Origin: Trichopria drosophilae
Taxonomy: Eukaryota; Arthropoda; Insecta; Hymenoptera; Diapriidae
NCBI GenBank assembly: GCA_030407085.1
Contig: CM059584.1
Location: forward strand, 121,186,501 to 121,250,500
Direction of reading: 5' to 3'
DNA: 64,000 nucleotides
In this document: positions 52,481-63,281 of the stretch, piece after piece
How positions within the stretch are numbered: the first letter of the stretch is position 1
How the letters are laid out: every line of letters starts with the position of its first letter
Program-made: the position numbers and the translations under genes
Notes under the pieces: model-generated
Told to the model about the DNA's origin: nothing
Database searches by the model: none
The model's input: the letters and a program-made list of their open reading frames with translations, nothing else

Positions 52481-54925
52481 AGTTCATCGTCACCGAAGGA
52501 TTCATCACTCGATCCTGATTCAAAGTGTATTAGAATCGAAATTAATACCGTGTTTGGACCAAAGGATATTAGAAAGCATCGTCTGATCGAATAGTATCCA
52601 CGTTTAGAATCAGACGATTGTCTCCCTAATCCAGCACCAGGTGCACATTGAGTTTTAGATCGAGTGCTGAATTGCATTTCATCCAAAGCTTCCATCCCTT
52701 TCCATCGGGAATTGCGTGTTTTCACTAAATGTTCAATTGAGTACATGTTTGATACGCGAATGTAAACTACGAACGTGCGAGTGCGTGTACATACTATTTA
52801 CACTTATTCCTACATAATTGTATATATGGTTGTAAAGGACCGAACAACACATGTGGGAAGACGCATTTCCCTCACGCGGAGAGTGATGGAAGCTACATGA
52901 TGAAGCACTAATCCACCGTGTTCGCGTTATTTCTGGTAAATAGCGCTGAATCACGTCAGGGTTGTCGAGTACGCCAATTTAGGCGCATCATATAAGATAC
53001 GACAATAATTTTAAGGTGACTGTTGAATAGAAAAAGGAAAATGGAAAAAAAGATGAAGACTCTTCACACGTTTGCTTACTGATCCAAGCCGCAAGCTTCG
53101 TAAAAGGTCAAATGCGATTTGAGCAAACGGAAATTTTCGTTGCTGCTCGATCGCCGTCGCCGATTTTTTTCTGCTATCTTTTACCTAGACATAAATCAAT
53201 TTTAACGACAATGACGTAATTAAAACAAAATGTTTGCATTTAAAAAGTCGGCAGGCCGCGAGATTGCTTCTAAGCAGCTAGGATCGGTGATTTTGGTCCC
53301 ATATATCTATGATATATTAAACATTGTATGTTCCGTGAACGACTAGCTCTTAAAGTGTTACTTATGTTTAAGAAAAGGCTCAAGTGGGCCTCATAGATTT
53401 CTAAATAACCTCATACTTGTAAATGTCACACTTTACTCCTAATCGTTTTACTCGTCTGAATAAGCTTTTCTCATATTTTTTCAGATAATATAGCTTAGTA
53501 TCCTTTCACTGATTTATTCATTGCATGTTACATAACTCCTAGCTCACACTTGCTTCAATGTCCAAAATCGCTTTTATATTAAGGAACGTAGTACGCACTT
53601 AAATTAGACTGAATCACTTATATTTATTTCCATCTGCACGCGCAGTAAACGTCACCATTAAAAATTCTCATTATTTCATGTATAATAAGTCTAAAAGTAG
53701 ATTTACATGTTTCCCAAAAAAGCTTTATTATTTCGCGAAACACCAAGGCGGCCTTGTTTTAACTGTACATATTGCACGTGCAATATTTTAATGCCTAGAA
53801 TCTCTCGTTGATAGAATATAAGAAAAAATCATATTTTCGAATATGTAAGAAAAATTGTTAAGCGGATTTGCTATTTGCGTGATTACATAATTGAATTATA
53901 GCTTCGCTATTCCCGTGGATGTTTTTCAACTGAAGTTTATTAATTGAAATATTTATTGTACACGTTCTATGCTGAATTAAGACGCGCTTCGAAAAAACTC
54001 GAGTTTTAATACGATATATTTATGAAAAAGTAGCGAAAAAACATTTCATTCGAGATGGGGCTCGCCATTGGTATTCTTTTGAAATGTTGAGAAAATGTTA
54101 CATTTTTCTATAATTATCTTATTGCACATATTACGCGTTTCGGTCTATTGTACATGTTACTTTCTTTATTTATGAGAGTTGCGATGTGCTTCGGTCTTCA
54201 TTCGCAAATCGAACAAGGTATACACAGTTCCAAAGTTTTACATTATAACAAGACGATACATAATCGAATCACGATACTAAACTTCACCAGATAATTTCGA
54301 GTTTCGAATGTTCGTCGAACATGTATTCATGTGTATTTTGTAACAAATTCTCATTGAAACTCGTAAAGAAGGAAACGAGTTGTTCTTTATGATTTTCAAT
54401 GCGGAATTTGACATGAAATTATAATGTAAATATAAAACAATGTTATTTTCGTACCGTTCGATGTAAAAGAAGTTATTACTTACCTAGGGCGCAAAACGAG
54501 ACTTGGAGTCGATCGTTTCAGTCTGCATATATCAACTTCACATGCAGCAACTTAAATATAATGTAAATGTGAAAATATATTGAAGACATAAAATCATTGA
54601 ACGGTATGAATTTAATATAAATGTATGAATATAAATGAATATATATGCGTTTATATTTGTTTACATGGCGATTATTATTGTAGCTTTTATGAAATTTATA
54701 TTATGTGGTCAAAATCGAACGTTCACTTACGCAACTTCAGAATTTGTTAATGTGAATATCAATGATTTTAAAATTTTGATACGTCGACGTGTTTACGTTT
54801 GCTCGACTGTAACTATGTTCGAAACATTCGTAATTTATCGTTTCGACTATGTTTGTGATTTATATTGATTCATAGAATGGTACAATATGAAGTGTTTTAA
54901 ATAAAAAGGTACAGAATTATAGTTA
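52481..54925 (+). other. Ets98B: Ets98B 3' UTR (predicted)
   Basis: About 2.4 kb from the TAG to just past the first AATAAA after the stop (54900-54905). No reading frame here extends the protein. Four Pumilio-type motifs of the form TGTANATA are seen: 52786, 52819, 53764 and 54425. An 18-bp perfect palindrome (53769-53786) contains GTGCAATA, the complement of the miR-92/25-family seed. The extent is inferred from the poly(A) signal alone; an earlier non-canonical site is possible. An 89-codon antisense open frame (52477-52746) is treated as chance. Confidence 0.55.
54900..54905 (+). terminator. Poly(A) signal AATAAA, likely Ets98B
   Basis: The first canonical AATAAA downstream of the stop codon on the + strand. 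It lies about 50 bases before the acceptor of a possible further plus-strand exon. Confidence 0.5.
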
Positions 54926-54954
54926 TTGCGTTTTATTACTTTCTTCGTATACAG

Positions 54955-55010
54955 AATTTCGTTTAGAAGACCCGTTTTTTAACGACGAACTTTCTTCAAA
55001 AGATACAAAG
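54955..55010 (+). CDS. Small plus-strand exon of an unidentified transcript
   Basis: Pyrimidine-rich acceptor (ACTTTCTTCGTATACAG) and strong donor (AAAG|GTAAGT) enclose 56 bases. After two bases the frame reads FRLEDPFFNDELSSKDTK, an acidic, protein-like sequence. It lies 50 bases after the proposed Ets98B poly(A) signal. Its entry phase fits a preceding exon ending in phase 1, as Ets98B exons 2 and 4 do, so an alternative Ets98B 3' end without the ETS domain is conceivable. A separate gene is equally possible. Confidence 0.35.
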
Positions 55011-55696
55011 GTAAGTACATTGCATTTCCACTAATTCCGATACTTTACTAATAAATGAATATAATACATATATAATTTTTTTTGCATTCTTTTAATGCCG
55101 AATTTTTACTGTGAAAAATATGCTCAGTTATGTTGAACTCGAAATTTACAGAGCTTTTGGCCTTTTGTCTTAGTATTAAACTTAACTAATAACAATATAA
55201 TATGACGGACTGCTTTTAAGAGCATTTTTCGAAGAAGATTTTATATATTTCTGTTCGTATTTTGATCCGACATCCACGACCAACAATTAAATATGTATGA
55301 GTATTCTGCAAGCCTTCATTCCACATTTCTTGGTGTGAAAAAGAACACACTGCAAACTGAAAATTGACTTGCTTATTCCGAAGAATGTCTCAATTTTCGG
55401 TCTATGAAAGTAGAAAAATAACCTGTATAGGAAGTCACTCAAGAAATGTACCGCAAATGTTATTATTTTTTGGTAAAGTAAGAAACTATTTGGATATTAC
55501 CCGCTAACAATATTTGATGCTGCTTCAAAAACGACGATTTTGTTTTCTCTCAGCAATGTTAAAGAAACGTACAAATATAAAAAAATAAGCAATTCGCTCC
55601 GTTAGATTTCTTTCATTTTTTCTATCCACCGCTAGATGGCTCTGTTGTTTGAAGCTTTCTGCAAGTGAAAGAATTTTATTGCCCTATTGCCTTCAG

Positions 55697-55780
55697 TTTC
55701 CTTTACTGTACTTTAGTCCCTTTCTTGGCTCACCATCATGGGTACAGGACGTTTTGTCGTCAGGTCATGTGGTCCATTTG
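55697..55780 (+). other. Possible plus-strand exon, weak
   Basis: GCCCTATTGCCTTCAG followed by 84 bases open in phase 0 and a moderate donor (TTTG|GTAAAG). Composition is GC-richer than the flanks. It could instead be part of a repeat, since a tRNA-like B box lies 90 bases downstream. Confidence 0.15.
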
Positions 55781-55872
55781 GTAAAGCCTATATATAATAT
55801 GTATTTTAAAAGTGTTTAAATACTTACCGCGTATTGTGTTTAAGACGTTATCGTCCTAAGCAAGAAACCCGG

Positions 55873-55905
55873 GTTCAATCCTCTGTCGGGACAAATTTTT
55901 GTCTT
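55873..55905 (+). repeat. tRNA-like B box with T-run, possible SINE remnant
   Basis: GTTCAATCC at 55873-55881 within ACCCGGGTTCAATCC, then CTGTCGGGACAAATTTTTG. No complete cloverleaf. Confidence 0.25.
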
Positions 55906-55909
55906 ATTT

Positions 55910-57380
55910 TTTTGTGAATGTTACTCGGTTATTTCCGCGAACGTCTTAAATGATGTAAAAATGTCATAAGAAATTGTTATATAAAATTATAATTTCTATA
56001 TAATAAAAAAGTTAAATAGATTAAAGTAAATAGCTGTAAAAAATAACCATATTGTTTAGGGTTTTTTTAATCTGCTGGTAAATTTCTTTCTAAACGATAT
56101 TTTGGAGGTAGCTAAAAGATAGCCCATACATTAGACAAATTTTCCAAATGTTCGATACATCTTTGACGACTCGAACAATACCTTTTAGACAACTTCGCTT
56201 ATTGGGATACGCGTTTTTAATTTAAATAAAGCTATAAATATATAATTTGTCATAAGTTATTGCATATTGATTTTTTTGTTTAAGAAACAGAGGAAAAGTT
56301 AAAAGTTATGTTTTATATGCAGGAATACAAGAACCGAATTTTAAGAAAATTTTACATTTATACTCATTTTATTTTAACGACGTCAAAATAGCATTTACAA
56401 TGAAAATTTATTTAAAAATTTTTTTGGATGCTTTAACCCCCCCAAAAAAAGCTTTTTTAAAAAAATGCTACGATCGAAATGTACTTAGAATTCACAGGAG
56501 AAAATACTGAAAAATTGTCACATTTTTTAAACGATATTTTGATGCATTATTTATTTGTTTCCTAATTTCAAATATTCACGAAAAATTTTGAAAAATTCTT
56601 CGATGAATTCTAAGCATGTTTTTTTGCTTATAGTAATTTTCTGAGAAAATTCGAAAATACAATCCTAAATTATAATATTTTGCTTTACTCCAAAACTATG
56701 AGCCTTGGGAGTGAACTTCAAATAACAATAAAACGCTTAGCATTCATTCATCAAAGAAGATACCATCAATTTTTCATAAATATTTGAAATTTTTTTAAAA
56801 TTTGAGGCCTTATTGCAATTATTGATTACTAAAACTCAATATTGACCTCAGAATCATGATCAACCACGAATCTTTCAATTATTTTTAACTGAAATTTTAA
56901 TACGAAATACTCAACTAAAATTATAGTGACAAAATAGTAAATTACGCAACAGTGCGCAAAATAGAAGAATACCGCACCAGGCGGGACTGGGCTACTTTGC
57001 GCCCGGAGTTAAAAAAATTTAATTTCCGACGTTAATGTATAATAATAACTTATAGTTTTATGTCATTGTTAATATTTTAAGGATTTTCGTGAAAGGTATG
57101 CCAGTGTAAGCATATATATTACTTCCTTTCAAAATTGAACATTGCAATATTTTTTCATATCAAGGTCATTTTCATGAGGAACTAGTCAGGATAGTCTATT
57201 ATCGCCGCATTTATATAATCAATTTGTATTAGCGATATATGTTTAGAAATTGTTTCTATTTATATTTTTATTCTAAAGGAAGTGTACGCTTATATTTTCT
57301 TTCTATATAACGTAAGACGCGACCAAATTATAGTTTATCCTAGAGACAAAACATAAAAAATATTGCTTGGTAGAAATATA
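55910..57380. other. AT-rich intergenic DNA
   Basis: No gene. At about 56940-57012 the sequence GCGCAAAATAG and CTTTGCGCCCGGAGTT resembles the end motif (GGGCGCAAA, CGGAGT) of the 10.1-14.5 kb element. Confidence 0.35.
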
Positions 57381-57381
57381 T

Positions 57382-58868
57382 GTAGCCAGTACTACATTAG
57401 CTATTAAATGAGTATAGACTGACGGAGCAAATTAGTACTTACACAATAATGTCAGTACTGCATTCGGTATTGAATGAGTACCGACTGTCTGAGCAAGTCA
57501 GCACGGACCCAATACTAACGGCCAGTAGTGTCGTCAGTAAGAAATAACTTCTGACTGTCGGAATATGTCATCCCAGTTATGTTACTAATATGCCAGTACT
57601 ATTTTAATTGTTAAATTATTACTCATTATCGAAATGAGTCAGTACTGATACAGCACGGATTGCCAGTGCTATTTGTATAATGTAACCAGTACTACATTCG
57701 CTTTTAAACGAGTACTGACTAACGGAACAAATTAGTACTTACGCAACAATGTCAGTACTGCATTCGGTATTGAATGAGTACCGACTGTCTCAGCAAGTCA
57801 GCGCGGACCCAATACTAACGGCCAGTAGTGTTCGTCAGTAAGAAATAACTTCTGACTGTCGGAATACGTCATCCCAGTTACGTTACTAATACGCCAGTAC
57901 TATTTTAATTGTTAAATTATTACTCATTATCGAAATGAGTCAGTATTGATACCGTACGGATTGCCAGTGCTATTTGTATAATGTAACCAGTACTACATTC
58001 GCTTTTAAACGAGTACTGACTAACGGAACAAATTAGTACTTATACAATACTGCCAGTACTGCATTCGGTATAGAATGAGAACTGACTGGCACAGCAAATC
58101 AGTCCAGACTCAATACTGACTGCCAGTAGTGTCGTCAGTAAGAAATAACTTCTGACTGTCGGAATACGTCATCCCAGTTACGTTACTAATACGCCAGTAC
58201 TATTTTAATTGTTAAATTATTACTCATTATCGAAATGAGTCAGTATTGATACCGTACGGATTGCCAGTGCTATTTGTATAATGTAACCAGTACTACATTC
58301 GCTTTTAAACGAGTACTGACTAACGGAACAAATTAGTACTTATACAATACTGCCAGTACTGCATTCGGTATAGAATGAGAACTGACTGGCAGAGCAAATC
58401 AGTCCAGACTCAATAGTGACTGCCAGTAGTGTCGTCAGTAAGAAATAACTTCTGACTGTCGAAATACGTCATCACAGTCACGTTACTAATTGCCTGTACT
58501 ATTTTCATTGTTAAATTATTACTCATTGCCGAAATTAGTCAGTACGAATATAGTACCTATTGCCAGTATTATTTGTATAATGTAACCTGTTAAACAAGTA
58601 TTGACTGACGGAGCAAATTAATACTTACACAATACTGCCAGTACTGCATTCGGTATAGAATGAGAACTGACTGGCAGAGCAAATCAGTACAGACTCAATA
58701 CTGACTGCCAGTAGTGTCGTCAGTAAGAAATAACTTCTCACTGTCGAAATACGTCATCACAGTCACGTTACTAATTCCCAGTACTATTTTCATTGTTAAA
58801 TTATTACTCATTGCCGAAATGAGTCAGTACTGATACAGTACTGACTGTCAGTGCTATATGTATAATGG
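57382..58868. repeat. 300-bp higher-order tandem array, five units
   Basis: Units begin at 57382, 57682, 57983, 58283 and 58582 with GTAACCAGTACTAC or variants; spacing is 299-301 and the last unit is shortened. Each unit contains related sub-blocks 62-80 bp apart that start with CAGTACT, CAGTAGT or CAGTGCT. TCAGTACTGA, a perfect 10-base palindrome, occurs in several. Units 3 and 4 share a near-identical first half, while units 2 and 3 share a near-identical second half. No coding potential; stops occur in all frames. Confidence 0.9.
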
Positions 58869-59290
58869 TATTAAATGATTATTTCCCCTAATAAAAGTTG
58901 CGGAGGTAATCCGGAATTCACGACCAGTAAAACACTCAGAACTAATTGTCAGTACGGATAGAACGACCGTTTGAGCACCCTTTCAGTACTGACGTCAACA
59001 ATTACTTCCGGTCTCGGGACAGTACTGACGAACAAGCTGAAACAGTAATGTTTTATCAAGTACGGAAAGGTCGAATCGGTAGTGATTTTTCACTGTTTGC
59101 CTGAGTGAGTATACTAAACTAGCATTAAATTCTGTACTTCAATACACATTAGTACTAAAGCAGTATTGATTTCGTGCTACTACCGTACTCAGTAATAGGC
59201 AGCGTTAGATGTCGCCATTGGCACAGTAATGATCCAGTATTATTAACTATAACAGTACCAGGTCAGTACCAAGTCAGTGGAATTTTCTAG
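58869..59290. repeat. Degenerate CAGTACTGA repeats flanking the array
   Basis: Beyond the regular array, CAGTACTGAC, CAGTACGGA, CAGTAATG and CAGTACCAAG recur irregularly down to about 59280. It looks like an older, decayed edge of the same array. Confidence 0.65.
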
Positions 59291-59653
59291 GTATTTTTGA
59301 ACCCTTCAGTACATTCGATCGGATTCTAATCAACATCTTCGATGAAAAAGAGTATATAACAATATTATCTATATCTTTTAATACGTTTACATACGGCAGA
59401 ACTGCAAAATATTAAATATATCTAGATTATTTAGCCAAAGAGATGTTTTCTGATGTCCAAGTAATACTAGGAATATACCAAAAAATTGTGGCTCGCGAAT
59501 TTTTACATCATATATAATTTGGGTATAATACATTTAGCAAGTCGCAGTGCTTAGTCGTTAATTATAAGAAAATTTCGTTAACATTTTGATATTTTTTTTT
59601 GAGCTCTCGGATGTTGCAGTTCAAGGATACAGTCAAATATTATTTTGTTTCAG

Positions 59654-59698
59654 GATCACTGTGATATGATTTGAATGTATGTTGACAAGATGCATGAC
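59654..59698 (+). other. Possible plus-strand exon with early stop
   Basis: Acceptor TATTTTGTTTCAG and donor GAC|GTAAGTAAG enclose 45 bases. If joined in phase 0 to the exon ending at 55010, it reads DHCDMI and stops. All three frames stop inside, so it would be a terminal coding exon with further UTR splicing, or part of a non-coding RNA. Confidence 0.25.
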
Positions 59699-60089
59699 GT
59701 AAGTAAGAATGTGCACTGCAAAGACATGCGTTTCTGCGTTCTCGTGGAAGCCACATATCATAACACTTTAGCAATAATTATATTCATATGATCTGTAAAT
59801 ATAATGGAATGATCAAAAGAACGTACCTAGACTCAGCTCTAACCAAAGGAGTATTGAAAAAATAATCATACTGCAAAAAACCTACAATCCTATAAACCTA
59901 ATTGAACTACACTTAATTGAGAAATTTTGGATTAGTGGTCCGCACAAATCGGGAATTTGGCTGGTCGTAAAACACAACTGTTTCGGAATTAATCAAAATG
60001 AATCATACTTTAGATGTTGCTATTTTCGAAATTTGAAAAAATGTTCAAGAATTGACCTTTGGCATAAAACGGAACCATTCGGTACTTAC

Positions 60090-60740
60090 CTTTGTAATTT
60101 CACGTAATACGGCGAATCGGATGAAAAATCGCCGATAAAATTACTGGCAGATGTCAAATGATGTCAGGCCAGTATGAAATTACGAAAATGTGCGGAATTT
60201 AAATTGATCGGGACCATCATCGTGGCATATTGAATCGTTCGGACGTTCAAAGAGGCTCGAAAGTTCTGCGAGAGGAGGTAATTTCCTCGATCAAACACGA
60301 AGGGCCTCCGCACCTCCGGCATTTCGATTTGAGGCGTTAGCTGCGTTCTGGGACTAAGGCGCAAAAATCGCGAAAGGCCCATAAAGATATATATCGAGGA
60401 GGCCCCGGTATATCACGGCCGCGGATTCACAGGGCGGCAGAGGCGGGCGCGAGTTGTGGGCGTCTCTTTGGTGATTTACGACGTTTTAATCGCACAATTA
60501 ATCTAACACCTTGTTGGAACAAAATCTCAACTGCGGAGAAGTGCGAGCGGAGGCAAAAGGAGAAGAAAACCCGCGATGAAGAGAGGTGGGCACAGACAAG
60601 ATTAAAGAAACCCGAGAGAAGAAGTGGCCTGAAGATCGATCTTGTATCCGCGGAATATGTATCGGGCGCCGAAGAGAACCGTATCGCTCTTGTACTCATG
60701 ATCGTCGGCAAACCGAGAACTGCCTTATACTTTAGGCCTG
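60090..60740 (-). promoter_or_regulatory. GC-rich block with minus-strand donor, candidate first exon or promoter
   Basis: The most GC-rich region right of Ets98B. On the minus strand it ends with the strong donor ACAAAG|GTAAGTACC (exon edge at 60090). Two minus-strand frames with G/C-biased third positions (60164-60382 and 60427-60711) lie inside; the first starts MGLSRFLRLSPRTQ. Neither connects in frame to the donor. It may be the promoter and leader of a minus-strand gene, possibly the one ending at 50212, or a regulatory island. Confidence 0.3.
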
Positions 60741-61884
60741 TCTAATTATCCTTACATTTTTTCCTTTGTTTTTGAGAAATTCCTATAAATACGTTTTAAT
60801 TCAAAGTCGGTTTAAGGCTAAAGTATCTATTACATGCCATATTACGTCAAATATTGGACATTTTTCATTATTTGGTAATTGGCTATGTGAAATATCTAAG
60901 GATGTTCTTAAAAAGAAGAAGAAAATAGTATTGTAATAAAAAAGAGGGACAACTGTATTCAAACACGTTTTATTATAAACCGATAGAATCTGTCACTAAA
61001 AACAAAGTCAGCATGAAGTCCATGTTCACGCAACTAAACGACTGTATAAATAAAAGAAGAGAGAAGTATGATTTAAAATGCGGATTCAAAAATACGATTT
61101 CGTAACATTACCTTCTCTCAAAAAAAATTTAATAATAACTTATTACTAGGTACCTATCTGTTGAGAATGAAGCTCGTATAGTTAGAATTTCCAACCTACC
61201 GTCAAAAACAATAAAAGAAAATAACTAGGGAAAATCGCCGACACGCAAAAACCCTGGTCGACGGTTTACTTTCTAAGAGATGATCACTATTTTAAATTTT
61301 CACGATTTAAACTTAAGCACTGTCGATTCGTCGACTTTTCAAGAGCTTGTACTGAAACCTACAAAACCCAGGAGGTCTTTCTGAAAAGAAAAAAACGAAG
61401 GGCAATATCCACACAGAGAAATAAATAATAATAGCGTTTTTATTTGTTAATACAAAAGGCGAGCCACACCTTTGATTTCCTGTTTTACAGACTAACCTAA
61501 ACCAAACACTAACAATTACATATCTATAAAATAGTAGCACCCTAGTTCATCATGTGATAAAAATAATACAATAAAGATACAATAAAATAGAAACTTCACC
61601 AATGAACAAATAAATATTACACTCAACCATGATTTCAGGGCTTTAATGCACTGCCATTGCGAGAGCTAAGCAATAACATATCAATTATAATCTACTCGCA
61701 TAATAATTCTTAATTAACTTTAAAAATTTAGTCGGATACCATACATATTTTCTAATCTCGAGTGGAAGAACATTAAAGATTTTAATCGCAAAATAAGAAA
61801 AGACGCTGCTAAATTAAACCGTAGAGCTTTTAGGAACCAGCAGAGTGCATGCAACTGCACTTCTGTTTTTCGTCATATTTCGAC

Positions 61885-62331
61885 CTAACATTTTGAGCTA
61901 AATAAATACTCGGGAGTCTTGCAGGCTAGCAATTTACATATTAAAGATAAAATTCTAATTTCCATTCTTTCACGCATTCTCAGCCAATCTGATTTCCGGA
62001 ATGCAGGAGAAATGTGATCGAATTTTCGTATGCAGTAGACGAAACGCAAACAGGCGTTTTGCACTGCCTGAACTCTGGCCCAATCTTTATTGATAATGCA
62101 GGGACCATACACTAATATACAGTATAATAAGTGTGGCAATATTAGGGACTCACATAATTTCAGCTTCGTAATAATGTTCAAGACCTTCCTAAAGGGGTAC
62201 AGCTGCCTGAGCCGAGAATACGAGATTGCAGCTTTCTTAGGTATGTGGAACAAAAAACTCCAAGCATTATCAATAAAGAGCCCTAAGTTTCTCGCTTGAT
62301 TAACGATCGGAATGGAATTTCCTTCAATCAT
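61885..62331 (-). pseudogene. C-terminal part of reverse transcriptase ORF
   Basis: A 148-codon frame matching the thumb and post-RT region of CR1/Jockey-type ORF2: NLGLFIDNAWSF, then LCESLILPHLLYCILVYGP, VQNACLRFVYCIRKFDHISP and a conserved RMRERMEIRILSLICKLL. The upstream palm segment is in a different frame at about 62340-62455. It is a fragment of the surrounding element. Confidence 0.8.
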
Positions 62332-62458
62332 AATATCATCAAGGAAATATCAACCTTAAAACGTAAATTACTGTTGCCCACTAACATCAAATGCGATTTT
62401 TTGGGATTAATAATTAATGCATTTTCATCTGCCCATTTCTCAATATTCAGTAAATCTA

Positions 62459-63281
62459 TTCGCTTCGTGCATGGCGATGGAGGGGATATCGAAATCGACA
62501 GCAGCGCTCAGCGTGGAGATTTCTGACAACTGGCATCTCCAACGTCCGAGCTTTTCCATTTAGTTCAATGTAAAAATGCACTTATTTATTCGTTAATTTG
62601 AGATACTTTAAAGTTTATTTCGATCTGCGGAAAAGTTTTGCAAGTATGTTTTATGGTTTAAAGAACCATTTGAAAGGGTTCATTTTATTATACTGTGCAA
62701 AAAAAAATGATTACTCCAAGTTCAAAATTGTATAGAATACAATTCATTATTCAGCTGAAATATATTTATATTTATGTATATATTATAATTTTCCATTATT
62801 AGTAATTTAGTTAATACATAAACATGGTATTTTTCTTATTTCCAATGTAACTTTGTACGGTGGGTAGTCACTGACGTTTGCCGACTTACACTGGAACGAA
62901 TTAATTTATGCTCTGTGCATATTCCAAATACTTCTTCTACACGAACTTACATATCCTACAGCCAAATTTTTTCCCTTTTCTATACCTACTGGATTAAAAC
63001 CCAGTTCGCATTATCGTATTCATTTCATCCCCTTAACCTCGTTTTGTCCAACTCTTAATGATTCGAATTAAAAAAGTATATTTTGTTACAAACAAAAATG
63101 TCCAAAATTTGGGCCGAATTTCAAACAATATACTCAATGTATTAAAGCGTTTGAAAACCCGCAGAAAATTTAAAAAAAACTAAATATTTCACTTTCTCAT
63201 ATCACTCTCCATACAAATTGCAGATGCGAGTTGTCAAAATTCACCACCAGGCGGCGTGGCCGGCGTCTTGCACTAAGCGAA
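62459..63281. mobile_element. 823-bp TA-flanked inverted-repeat element nested in the retrotransposon
   Basis: Flanked by TA (62457-62458 and 63282-63283). Ends: TTCGCTTCGTGCA on the left and TGCACTAAGCGAA on the right, inverted with one mismatch. Imperfect inverted similarity goes inward to TGACAACTGGCATCT (62524-62538) against AGATGCGAGTTGTCA (63222-63236). Removing the insert and one TA brings the RT palm and the DLLNIEKWADENA segment together, supporting these borders. The interior lacks a transposase frame. It is a non-autonomous DNA element, probably of a TA-targeting superfamily. Confidence 0.75.

Noticed and set aside
52477..52746. 89-codon minus-strand frame beside the Ets98B stop
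   Set aside because: It overlaps the Ets98B stop and early 3' UTR and has no homology I recognise.
54488..54525. Possible 38-base minus-strand exon ending in CTAG|GTAAGTAA
   Set aside because: Good donor, but its phase does not fit the coding frame of the terminal exon at 50298, and it resembles the dispersed GGGCGCAAA motif.
57382..58868. CRISPR-like regular spacing
   Set aside because: The repeats are contiguous 300-bp tandem units with no unique spacers, in a eukaryotic genome.
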